Assembly (NCBI GenBank): GCA_022661535.1
Contig: JAKULF010000006.1
Location: 1,669,001 to 1,733,000 of the forward strand
Source of the DNA: Eutypa lata
Taxonomy: Eukaryota > Ascomycota > Sordariomycetes > Xylariales > Diatrypaceae
Reading direction: 5' to 3'
DNA length: 64,000 nucleotides
In this document: positions 11,230 through 22,071 of the stretch, piece by piece
Layout: the number at the start of each line of letters is the position of its first letter
How positions within the stretch are numbered: the first letter of the stretch is position 1
Translations under genes and position numbers: made by a program
Notes under the pieces: model-generated
The model's database searches: none
Seen by the model: only the letters and a program-made list of their open reading frames with translations
Told to the model about the DNA's origin: nothing

Positions 11230-14200
11230 CGTAGCGGCTCTATGGTTAGAATATGTCCGTGAATTCCAATCTCAAAAAGCGATTGCTTGCGTTTAACGAG
11301 TGTACGCAAAAGGTGGCTCCTATGTATTGCTAGGCACTGGACTGGGTCGCAAAACGACTGACTGGATATACCATCCGAGACGCAATGCCTCCGAAGCAGG
11401 TAGAAGAGCGTACTGTTAAGTAACCCTCGGCTTTCCGGATACGCACTCGAAAACCAATGGCGTCGATCGGCGTTCCTTGACTAGAAAAGCTGATGTGGTA
11501 CGAGTGATGGCTATTCTCAAAAGTTGCACTTTCGTATCCAAACAGCTAGCCACGGCGCGCTACGTTCGAGTCGAGATGAGTCCCAGTCGTCCGGACCATA
11601 AGCCACCTTCAACCACTTTTTTTTTCGTGTAAAAGAAAGACAAAGTTGAGAGGAAGGAGGAAAGGTTCAAGAAAGAGCGGCAGAGAGCTACGGTAGAAGA
11701 AAAAGCTCAGCATAAGGCTGATAGAGAGCCGCTGCCATACCAGGGCATGACGCATGTTCCGGGAATCGGCAGGAACCAGGCCCGTAGATCACGTACAGCA
11801 AAACCGAGCTTGCGTGGACCCGGTATCTAAGCAATCGAGTGTAACCAGGGCTGCCAGGGAACCCCGAGGAGGAACCAGTCTACTACACCCCGGGACATGC
11901 TGCTACATAGCGGAGGGTAACTTCGCACTACGATGTACCACCAATCTGGCCAGCTCCCGCCATCACCATCCCAGGCGGCTAAAGAACCGGCAGACCATCA
12001 AAAGCATGGCATTCACTTGAACCACTCAGATTTCACGGAGATTTAGCTACAGGCCTATAGAGTGTCGACTACAATATCGTGATTTGGGAAACTTCAGCAA
12101 GGCTCTTTCCTGCTGCTAGTGAGCCACCAAAAGCCTACTTGGCTGGTGTTGCCTGCCGACTCTCGCTAAGACAAGCGGTATGGAACATGGGTAGCTAGTA
12201 CTGAGACTAGGTAGCTACCTAGCTACCTACCCATCTTGGACAACGAACGAGAATCGAGCTTTTTCGCCTCTCAAGACAGAAAAGATATCGTGCAAGGGTC
12301 TTGGCATCGACATCTCAAATACGACGGCGGGGTAGAGATTGCGGTGTTGGGGCTGGGAGCCAAGGCCGAGAGCTGTATACAGAGGTGGTTGTGGTCAGCA
12401 GGGGGAGGTCTAGGCCGCATAACGCGATTGGCTTGAACGGGATGTTGGACTGTCTAGATTGGTCACCTCGGTGCAGACGTGCAGCAAAGGTTGCAGTTGT
12501 TGGTACCAGTTTATGCAGGTAGAATCACAGCCTTCGAACACTACAGACCGTATAAAAGTGCACTTTTTACGAGCCACGTTACTGCCGGCAGGCTCCCGAA
12601 TCCCATCGTGGACCAATGAAAGGCCCGTACAATACTGTCATCTGCAAAGAGGAGTTTGTATTATTGAGTCGTAGCTACTGGGGCCCCTTGTAGGTTGTTG
12701 GTTAAATATTTGAGAGAGGGGAGACAATCGGGCTATAATATTATGGAGAGTATTGTGGCTCGAATCCTTCTCACTGTAGCTCTAAACCAACAAGCGGACA
12801 AGCTGACAAGCTAGATATAAGTCCGATACATGAGCCCCTCTGGACAGTCGGGTAGAATACCCGTTGAAGTGATGGACTTGCCGTACGGAAGATCCTAAAT
12901 GATGCCCAACTAATCGTTCCAAAAGACCTGATCAAGCCGGCAACAAGTCAACTTATGACGAGATATACTTCATGAGGCTCGGTGCGAGAAGTGAGTGAGA
13001 ACGTAACTAAGATATAGGATATGAGCACGAAATATCTCGGCCAGGCGAGGGAGTACTTAAGAGAGGTGTGATGTGATATGTGGCGGCCACTAGGACGGCG
13101 GCCAGAGAAAGAATGTTACTACAGAAGCGGGAGAAGCGGAAAACACAAACTAGAGCTAACTCCACCCGCCAGCTCCTGGGTAACGTAAGCTTGGCCCAAT
13201 TATGTGATACCTTGTCTTGCCAGTCTGCCTGTTTTTGTTTGTAACAATAACTACTGGTGCGTTGTTGGTGCTTGATTATACAAAACTCGTATCCCGTTTT
13301 ATAATGCTTATGGTCCCGTATAAAACATAATTAAACGGTAGGCAGTGTCTATATCGATAGAAATCCAGAGTGGCAGCTCCAGCGAGGAGGGAAGACAATA
13401 TCATTCGAGATGTGAGTTTACAGTTGGCGCTATTTTCTTTCTCTCTCCATGTCTCCATAAGTTTAAAGAACGCGAGAAACTAATCGGCGACTAGAGCTAA
13501 AACAGGATTAGTAGCCGACTTCTTGTAGAACATCATTGGATCGAATATGTTGTCCCACCACGGATACTACTGTAATAAGGCTTAGAGTTACCTAAAGTTA
13601 CCTACCACGTTACTGGACCTAATGTACGGTACAAAGTACCTCAGCCACCCGAGCTTGACAAGTGGAGAAGCCCCGCTCGGTCGGCTCATGTACGGGTCAT
13701 GTACATAGCTCTATAAGGACCGGCTCTATACTCTTTAGAGCCGCTGTGCTGGCAAATATTGAAGGGGACATTCCATACATAGATCTAATCTTTGGGTAGC
13801 AATTGAACCTACCTACAGTAGCCTACCTGCCTACCCACCTATCTTTTATTAATAAGTTGAGAGCTCATACCATACACTCACTCACATAGCTATGTAGAGG
13901 AGAGACTGTGATACCTCGTGGATTCTAGATAACAGTCCAAAGAGCAGGTTACTATTACGTGGTGAGAACACAAGTCAGCTCATCGGCCCATTCCATGTTT
14001 TCCCAAGTTATATCTTACTGGCTGTCCGTTCGTATTATGGGATCAAAGTAACTTCCAAACCCTGTTCCCCATCTTCTCTTCGAAGGTGCACAATATTGGA
14101 TGATGACTCGCATCAACTAACCCGATCCAACCTCACTCACACCCACCTACAAGGGGGAGCAGGGTAGGGGGGAGGGGAAGGGAAGAGAACAGGAGAAAAG

Positions 14201-15509
14201 CAAAGAAGAAGAAGAAAAAAGGTACAGCTGTAGGCAGAATACCCATACCGATCACAACCATTGAAGAAATCGGCTATTGAGGAATGCAATGTAACTCCGT
14301 TGCATAGGCCTGCCCGTACAAGTGTGCCCGCGCGAACCAACCAACAGACAGAACCAACTCTTTTCGATCGTTTTTAGCATTTGGCAAGCATGCTCTCATC
14401 CATATGTGTAAAATTCAGCTCAGGGATTTAGGTACATTCATACCTGAGCTTTCTCTTTACTTTGCTCTACTTTACTTTACAATCGGGTCATCGGCGTGCC
14501 GCTCGGTAGGTAATGCGTGGCTGTTCGCAGATGTCTTAGAGCTCGCTTGCTCTAGACTTGATTTTTCTCTCTCCCTACCTACGAAGTATCGACCTTAGGA
14601 ACGTAAAGTCTCTCCTTGTTTGCTTGAACAGGAAAGACATAACACACGACGTAACGTAAACCAAACTAGCCCAAGCGTTGTGCTGCTTCTGTCCGTCGCT
14701 GCTTCGCCTCCCACGTGTTATACCAACTGCCTATCTATGTGTCTATGTAGAGACTTATTATAGCCTGCCGACGAGGCTCTACGCTATAACTCCGTCTGTT
14801 AAGGTTAGGCGTGTTATATCACATATAGCTTAGCCTCAGGGCGAGAGAAACATCCATCTTCTTCAGCTAGCCAGACGAGTAGGACATTTAACCATCCAAG
14901 TGGAGGGTATCTTACATGCGCTAGTTAGGCCTTGCCCAGGCCCTCGCGGAAGAGGCAAGAACCGCAACAACCCTTTGTCCAGTCACCGGCCTACTCGAAT
15001 ATGACTTGCAGCGATCAGCGAGCAAGAACGTAGTATTGCCAGTTTTCTTCGGCTCACATAGCCCATTTACCTATTCCCCAAGCCTCGTGGCTACAGAACT
15101 CTTTGTTTCCCCCCTTACCCTTGCCACCTCTCGTCCTTGTTCGTGCGGGGCTGTTCAGGAGCCTCTCGTCTGCTCGGTTCCTATCCGACAAAGGTCGAAT
15201 TATACCCATTTCCCGATCCGTTTGTTCTCTCTGCTTGCGGTCTTTGATCCCATTCTGCTCAGAGTCCCCTTGGCGTCCTTATTCTGGCAAATCAAAATTA
15301 GCTCTGTCAGCAAGCCATTGCATTCCAGGCACTAAACTAAGGACGATGCCTTTGTCTTGGTAATATTGCCCCCGTGGTGCTATACTTGCCCGTCACCTTG
15401 CCCATACCCACCCTTGTAATGAAATGAGCCTCATTTGCCAACTGGGCTCATCCTTCTACCACCAACAAGTCCTGTGGCCGTATCTGCAATCGGTAAACAC
15501 ACAACATCG
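11230..15509. other. Gene-poor intergenic region of 4.3 kb
   Basis: No convincing gene. The left end should hold the divergent promoter of the wall glycoprotein and the right end the promoter and leader of the kelch gene. One coding-like stretch at 11576-11830 (+) reads as a charged helix interrupted by one TAA; it is discussed among the findings. Elsewhere only short open frames of biased composition appear, plus scattered CTACCTACC/GGTAGGTAG motifs. Confidence 0.5.
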
Positions 15510-18409
15510 ATGTACACGATGTCCTGGTTTTGTATAGGGCGTATCGCTCTGGCGGCTGTCTTCGCCTCGGCCGTCGGTGCTCAGCAGTCGGGATGGCAGG
15601 TGAATCAGGTTAATGCGACTATGTGCGCGTGGAAAGCGCTCCGCGGTAAGCCCATCATCAACGACCATGTCGTCGCGAAGCCTGGGTATTCTGCGTCGGG
15701 GTTTGTACTGATATTTGACTAGCTGCCACTATTAAGGACACTGTCTATATGGACGGAGGGTATCTGTATTGGCTGCCGGGTCTCACTGATGGATCATATG
15801 CAGCCCCAACACAGGATGGTAAGTGTAATCAAGAACGCGAAAGATATCGACTATATCTAACACGGCTTGTAGATAATCCCCTGGGGATAGTATATACTTG
15901 GAACTTTAGCCGGCCGTTCAACACTAGCATGAACGTCAGCTCGGTATTGGGCACGATATCAAAGGCCCCTAATGGAAACGCCGCTAACAACCTGGCGCCT
16001 AATTATTATGACGGAGCGATGCTCGCTAACGATCACGAATTCTTCCTCTATGGTGGGTTGTTGAGGAGGACCGACGTCTACTCGCCGCCGGCCGGGAACG
16101 AGGTCCTCGCGTACCAGGTCAGCCAGTACGGGGCGCCGAAGGGTTCCTTCCACCCGGGCTTCGTGCAGGACGAGTTGCCCGACGACCTCACCCGCTACAT
16201 CACGTACGGCGGGGCGGCGAGCGCGCCGTCCGAGAACAAAGCGTGGTACTTCGGCGGAATGCGGTCGCCCTCGTGGGGGCCGATTTACTACCCCTCATCG
16301 AACAATTCCATCAACCCATCGAACGCCTCGGACACCCTCGTCACTTTGGACATGGCCACGCAGTTCGACGAGACCTGGAAGAACACCACGCTCCCTCAGG
16401 AAATCAAGGGCCGAGCGGACCCCGAGCTCGTATGGGTCCCGGTCGGCGAGCAGGGCATCCTCGTAGTGCTCGGGGGCGTTTCCTATCCGGATTTCAACAA
16501 TCCGACTGTGAACTCGCAGAACGAGGCGCAAAGCGTGAGTTTGACTTTCTTTCCTCCCCTTTTTTTAGTCCCTTTTGTACCCCTATCCCTATAGTTTTTC
16601 CTCCGTGCTTGTGCTAAGATTAGCGTAGGAAAAAGAAAGTCCAGTGTTCATGTCGACCATCGACATATACGACATTTCCCGAGATAAATGGTACAAGCAG
16701 CCCACGATCGGCGGCCCGGGGCAGCTCACGCAGGGGTGCGCCGTGGTCGCCGTAGCGCAGGACTATTCGAGCTACAACATCTACTACTACGGCGGGTACG
16801 ACGGGATCCACATCGACGGGGATTATAACGACGACGTCTGGATCCTGTCCCTGCCCTCGTTCATGTGGATGAAGGTCTACTCGGGCGACGCGCAGCACGG
16901 CCGCGCCGGCCACAAGTGCGTCACGCCGTACCCCGACCAGATGGTGGTGGTGGGCGGCGCGGCGACCGCGCAGACCGGCACCAACTGCGTCGAGGATGGC
17001 ATCATGCTCAACTTCAACCTCACCGAGGGCAAGTGGTTGGAGGCGTACGACCCGAGCACTTGGAGCAACTACGGGGTGCCCCAGATGATCCACGTTATGA
17101 TCGGTGGAGATTTTACTGGTGGCGCCACGATGACTACACCGACCCCTACGGGCTGGGCAGACGATGAGCTGGCCGCCGTGTTCGCCACGCCTTACGAGAC
17201 GTCCAAGCTGAAGTCGTACTACCCGTACGCCCCCGATAGCGACACGGACCCAAACCGCGTGGACACGGGAAGCGGAGGAAACCTCCCATCCTGGGTTCCT
17301 CCTGTCCTGGGGGTCGTGTTGGGCCTGGTATTCATCACTGCCATCGTCGTCGCGGTCCTCCTATACCGCAGACGGAGGCTCCTCAAGGGCGGCGGTATTG
17401 GCCACTCTAGTCACCCAGATGAGCAAGGGAACAGGATAATATCCTGGATCCGAGGCCAGTCAGGGAGTGATAAGGCGCCAACCGTCACCACGGATGACAC
17501 CCCCCCACCGCATATCGATGACATGGAGAGTCGGGTCAACGGAGCATCCATTCGTAAGCCGGAGATGGCGCACTACCGCGCGGAGATGCCAGACACACCT
17601 CTAGTAGAATTAATGGGTAAGTTCGCAATGGTCCACCGACCTGCTTTCGTCTCTGTTTCTCTTTTACTCCCAAAACCCCCTTTCGAATCTCTAGATTACG
17701 AAACCACTACTAACGTATATCCCCTTCCTCAGACACATCGCCGCCCGTGGAACTGGGCGACACGGCCCTAACGCCGGTCCAGATCATCGACAAGCACACG
17801 CGCCTCGGGTCGAGCCCGAACACGCCGCACTCCATAACAACACCCACACACCCCTCGACCTCGTGGCGGCAGGGCTCGAACTCCATGTCGGTGTCGCAGC
17901 CCGACCACGCCAGCAGCTTCGTCAGCTCGCACCACCACACGGGGAGCACGGGACTGCCCGCACCACCGCCGGCGCACCAAGCGCCGCGCGGGTCCTTCGA
18001 CCAGCACTCGCTACACCGTCCGGACTCGCCTGCTCTCGGAGCAGCAGGAGGAGGCGGCAGTAATAACGGATCCCCCGTAGTGGCGCCGTCGACACCGAAC
18101 CGCGGCGGCGGCTTCGATCCGTATGCGCATTTCCGGCAGGTGAGCCACGGTAGTACCAATGGTGGCGTGGTAAGCCAACCCGGCAGCCCGGGCTTCACAC
18201 ATGCCCAGGTGGTCGGTGGAGCGCCGCCTCCGGGGTCGCCGCTGATCAGCCCGCCGAGCCCGAGCATCGGGCAGGCGGCGCCGGACTACGTGAGCGTGCA
18301 TAGCCGGAACTTAACATCACCGACCAGCCCCCTGCAGCAGCAGCAATCGAATAACCGGCGGAGTTTGTTTCACGAGAACCGGGACGATTTGGGCGAGCAG
18401 AGGAGGTGA
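15510..18409 (+). CDS. Kelch-repeat, single-pass membrane protein with Pro/Ser-rich cytoplasmic tail
   Basis: Exons 15510-15645, 15723-15818, 15873-16534, 16629-17616 and 17733-18409 join in phase to 852 residues; ATG 15519 would shorten the start by three residues. A signal peptide (MSWFCIGRIALAAVFASAVGA) precedes a kelch beta-propeller built from repeats with GG and conserved W or Y, for example KDTVYMDGGYLYWLPG, FLYGGLLRR, YFGGMRSPSWGP, YYYGGYDGI and MVVVGGAA. One transmembrane helix (VPPVLGVVLGLVFITAIVVA) is followed by a basic RRRR stop-transfer and a cytoplasmic tail of about 330 residues rich in Ser, Pro, Gly and His. The architecture matches fungal 'cell wall anchored' kelch proteins thought to act at the cell surface; ligand and role are unknown. 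Confidence 0.85.
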
Positions 18410-19355
18410 TGATGATAGAACGATGGACGATATATATGAAAAGGGGGGGGGGGAGGGGGAAGAATTGGCTTTTGAAATATTTTTTATGCAAATTGTTAAT
18501 GTAATGATTGTGTTTTTTTCTTGGCTTGGCGCGCGGGTTTGGATTTTGGAATTTTGGGATTTGGGAGTTGAAAGCAAAGGCAAAGCAACGTTGAAAGTTA
18601 CCATCCTTTTTTAAGTACCTACATAGTCGGTCAGTCATATTAGTTAGATACCACCTACCTGCCTACCTACACCTGATACTCCTTTACACTCTTATCTATA
18701 GCAGCCTGTCGTTTTGAAAATGCATTGGGATGGTGGCTAAGAGATACATCTATATCTTCTCATAGTTCAGGAAGGCAAATGAGGAGACATGTCTCCCGGG
18801 ACAAACGGAATGGGTACAGAGAGGGCACGTTGGATCTCTCATTTGTGCAATTTCCGGCGCATATATATATGTCCAGGCCAAATAACGAATCTCAACGGCG
18901 TTATACACACCACCTAAAACTTGGAAAAGTCAATGCAGGCGTGTCTTTGAGGGTCTGTTGATAGGCATCAGTTCTTAGGATTCCGGGATTTTGCTCTCCC
19001 TAGCCTAATAAATTACACAATGCCATTTTCATACCGTTATGCAATGTTATTATTGTAGGACTTATACACTGAGGTATCATTTGACATACCCTGCATGCGT
19101 GGCGTTTCCGCACTCCTTGAAACCGCAGTCGTCGAATAAGGAAGCGTGAGCTCCGGGGGTATCTTAAACATGAGATGAGGATGAAACAAGGCTTCCCGGC
19201 TGAAGCTACGCTGGTGAACCAACCCAATGACTGACCGCCTGTGAGCGATCCTTCTTCTAAACCGAGGAGTACATCGATCGCACCTAACAATGATCGCCAA
19301 TGATTCATTTTTTTAATAAAATTTTTTTTTGGGCACGTGAAGAGAGAACACAGCA
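18410..19355. other. Convergent intergenic region, kelch gene to EAF7
   Basis: Both neighbouring genes end here, so this should be 3' UTR and terminator sequence. It includes a G9 run near 18445 and T/A-rich stretches at 18478-18525 and 19300-19330. No gene was seen. Confidence 0.5.
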
Positions 19356-20459
19356 TCACTTACGCCCTCTCTTCCCCCGTCCTCGCCCTCGACCCCTTCC
19401 TCTCGTCGTAGAAGCTCTGCTGGTTTTCGTAGCGGGACCCTTCTCCTCAGCCTCGCTTTGTTCCTCTTCCTCTTCTTCTTGTTCCTCCTCCTCTTCCTCT
19501 TCTTCCTCCTCCTCCTCCTGCTCTTGTTCTTCTCCCTCCGCTCCCCCCTCCCCTTCTTCCTCTTCCTCGTCGTCTTTGTCACCCTCCTCCTCTCCACTCT
19601 CCTCGGGCTCAGGCTCGGCACTCTCAGCTTTCGCCTTCGCCGCGGCCCGCTTCCGGCTTCTCGCACCCCGAGCGCTTCGCGCCGGAGGGCTACTAGGTGT
19701 CGGAGTCTCCTGTTCTGTATCTTCCACAGTGCTAGACCTCGTCTTCGCAGCGCCGCCGGTACTACCAGCCACGCTAGACGCGTCGGTGACCGTAGTGCCC
19801 CTCTTCCTTTTCTTATAAGCCACGGCCGCGGCCGCCGGCGCGTCAGCGTCCCATTCAGCGGGCGACGTAGGCGGATCATCATCGTCGCCGTCGTTTGGCT
19901 GCGCGAGGCGGCGGGCGAACATGGCATCGTAGAAATCGTCGGCGGGCAGCTCGAAGTCCTTGTAGAGGTCTTCTTGCTGCTGCTGCTGCTGTTGTGAGAG
20001 ACCGCCGCTGCCGCTGTCCTCATAGCGGTACATGTTGTCGCGATCGTCGATGATGTCGAGGTCGTATTGGGTGCGCAGCTTGGCCCAGATGCTGGGGATG
20101 CGCGTGTGCGGCTCGACGTCCGGGTCGAAGCCGTGGTTGCGCAGGTGCTCCGATATGGCCAGCATCCGGAAGTGCTTGTGCATCCCCGTAGGCTTCCACC
20201 GTATGATGGCCTTGAAGAGCGACGACTCCTGGTCTGCTGTCCACAGGTTGCCGAGCACCTCGGCGTCCGGCGGGTAGTTGCCCTTGTTGTTGTGGTTGTG
20301 GGTGGTGGCCGCGGGGGTAGCCGGGGTGTCGGCTGCTCGAGGTGTGTCTGCGGCTTGTGGTGTGTCTATGTCCATGGAATCCTCGTCGCGTAGAGGCGTG
20401 GGCGTCTTGGGCGTCGAGGCGCTTGCTAAGCTACTTCTAGCTTTCCTTTTCGGAGGCAT
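19356..20459 (-). CDS. EAF7: NuA4 histone acetyltransferase subunit Eaf7 (CT20 family)
   Basis: A single open frame of 367 residues. A Lys/Ser/Thr/Pro N-terminus ([10 protein letters not shown]) is followed by the CT20/Eaf7 domain at about residues 65-160, with [49 protein letters not shown] and [18 protein letters not shown], then the SPAEWD element. The rest is low complexity: a Lys-rich linker, a long Glu tract and an RGRGRG C-terminus. Eaf7 pairs with Eaf3 in the NuA4 acetyltransferase complex (TINTIN module) in the nucleus. The stop overlaps a perfect GTAAGT at 19362-19357, so an alternative 3' exon cannot be excluded. This gene marks the left conserved flank of the accessory island. Confidence 0.9.
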   Translation of the reverse strand: MPPKRKARSSLASASTPKTPTPLRDEDSMDIDTPQAADTPRAADTPATPAATTHNHNNKGNYPPDAEVLGNLWTADQESSLFKAIIRWKPTGMHKHFRMLAISEHLRNHGFDPDVEPHTRIPSIWAKLRTQYDLDIIDDRDNMYRYEDSGSGGLSQQQQQQQEDLYKDFELPADDFYDAMFARRLAQPNDGDDDDPPTSPAEWDADAPAAAAVAYKKRKRGTTVTDASSVAGSTGGAAKTRSSTVEDTEQETPTPSSPPARSARGARSRKRAAAKAKAESAEPEPEESGEEEGDKDDEEEEEGEGGAEGEEQEQEEEEEEEEEEEEQEEEEEEQSEAEEKGPATKTSRASTTRGRGRGRGRGKRGRK

Positions 20460-20829
20460 CGTGACAGCGTGTTCGCCCCGTCTGGGTTTGGAAGTAGCTA
20501 TGTAATCCCTACCTAATACGATGAATACTAAGTTAAGTTGAAGATATAGCTACCAGAATTGGTTTACAATCTTAGCTTTAAGAGGGTTGATTGACGTGTT
20601 ACTAGTGATTTCTTGGGAAATGATAATATTGGTGAAGATGGCGAGATTGAACATAAAATGTAAGCTTAAAGCTTTACCCAGCCAAAGCTCTCTCTAGCTC
20701 CATGGTTTTAGGTAGTTCATGCATGTGCTTTTCAGCGCATGATCCCTGTAACTAACATTTGCGGCTTGGCGCGGGGCAATCGTAGCTTACCTGTGGGCCA
20801 ATGGGAGGGCTCCACCGCAGGCCTTAGCC
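20460..20829. other. Upstream region of EAF7
   Basis: Promoter and 5' leader space for EAF7, of normal base composition up to about 20830, where a strongly AT-rich tract begins. No gene was seen. Confidence 0.5.
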
Positions 20830-21150
20830 ATTTCTTTTTAAGAAACAAGTTATAAAACTTTATAATAAAGCTTTTAATTTTATATTATTTTAATTTATTT
20901 TTATAATTTATAAAATATTAAATTTTTTAAAAAATTAATCGTTATATATTAATATTTAAAAATTAAAAACTTTAATTTAAAAAAATTTATTATATATATT
21001 ATATTAATTTTTAAAAAATAAAAAAAAATTAATAATAAAACGTTTAATTTAAATTTAAATTTTATTAATAAATAAAATTAAAAAATTTTTAATTAATAAA
21101 ATAAAATAACTTTTAATATTAACGATTTTAAAAAAAAACAAAAAAAAAAC
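20830..21150. other. Extreme AT-rich tract (probable RIP scar)
   Basis: About 320 bases that are almost entirely A and T, with only a handful of G or C. The borders are abrupt against normal sequence on the left and a hydrolase fragment on the right. Such tracts in Pezizomycotina usually come from repeats hit by RIP, or from AT-biased decay. No coding capacity. Confidence 0.75.
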
Positions 21151-21519
21151 ATCATTTATAAAAGCAAGTGCTTTGTAAAATAATCCGACAAACTGTTTAA
21201 GGATTGGAATTACTCGATTGTCCGAAAGCCCAAGGCTTTGGCCAGTCATCATGTACGCGCTGGCACGGGTGTAATTGGATGCGCGAAGAAGTGCCATCTT
21301 TGCAGCATGTCTATGACCGTGTTCCTCAGCTTCATGAGCTAAACCGTCTGTTCTCTTTGCCTGCTCGAACCACGCTTTGTGCCAGGTAATAGGGTCGTTC
21401 TCTCTGATGTTTCTAACAGCCTCGAGGACCTCAGCAACGTCTGCGCCTCCATATCTTGTCGTGCCCAGAAGTCTGATGACTTCAAAGTTGAAGAAGTCGC
21501 CTCGGAAAAATCGGTGCAT
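21147..21519 (-). pseudogene. N-terminal fragment of a PKS-cluster alpha/beta-hydrolase
   Basis: The ATG at 21519 opens a frame with MHRFFRGDFFNFEVIRLLG, GGADVAEVLEAV, the charged helical cap region (HKAWFEQAKRTDGLAHEAEE) and ASNYTRASAYMMTG. This N-terminal part is typical of the fungal alpha/beta-hydrolases (FrsA or 2,6-dihydropseudooxynicotine hydrolase-like) that sit beside PKS-NRPS genes in cytochalasan and related clusters. After about 123 residues the frame runs into the AT-rich tract and becomes poly-Phe/Ile/Lys. The nucleophile elbow and the rest of the catalytic fold are absent from the window, so no active enzyme can be made. It is divergent to the PKS-NRPS, with 550 bases between the two starts, which suggests a former shared promoter. 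Confidence 0.75.
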
Positions 21520-22071
21520 GTTACCAGGTCCTTGAACAGGGAACGGTTTTCGAGTTGAAGTTGCTGCTTTTGCTTGCTGAAAAGGGAGGTAGCATGATAC
21601 ATATCAATGGATTCAGTTGCAGTAGCATCAGTGAACGCCGATTGGTAGAGAGGGAAGGGGGCGCAGGGGCCCCAACTCCGATGGTCTGGGCTTGGGTCCG
21701 GTCACATGGGACGGCGCCAGGTACGGGCAGGGGAGCAAATGCAATACATTTAAACAGCTCCGGTACTACACAAGACACCGATCTCCAGCGCCGAAATCCG
21801 ATTAACATAGTTGGTTGCGTGATGTTAACTTCGGGAATGTGGGCCATTGCAACCACACTGAAGCATCTCCTTTCTTCCAACAATACACCCAATAACTACA
21901 GACAGCGTCACGCTACAGGCTAGGTTTCAATTATCGAGAACGGGCTCCAGGTGTTAAAAGCGTTTAGCTATCCTCTCTTGTTGTGAAGATTAGGTCATCT
22001 CTTCACCTGCCCGATACTATTTCCTGGGTTGTTCACCGACTCTGCAGCCTTGCTTACAGTGATAAGGCAAG
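21520..22071. promoter_or_regulatory. Divergent promoter region, hydrolase fragment / PKS-NRPS
   Basis: The 552 bases between the ATG of the hydrolase fragment (-) and the ATG of the PKS-NRPS (+). Nothing coding is recognised and no operator was singled out. Confidence 0.4.

Noticed and set aside
12720..12790. Possible tRNA from a GGCTCGAATCC motif
   Set aside because: No A box at the right distance and no cloverleaf pairing.
19313..20023. Arg-rich minus-strand frame overlapping EAF7
   Set aside because: Out-of-frame reading of the Eaf7 acidic tail (GAG/GAA repeats read as AGG/AGA).
21521..21892. A 123-codon minus-strand frame upstream of the hydrolase fragment
   Set aside because: No similarity to the hydrolase N-terminus, whose natural ATG is at 21519; lies in the divergent promoter.
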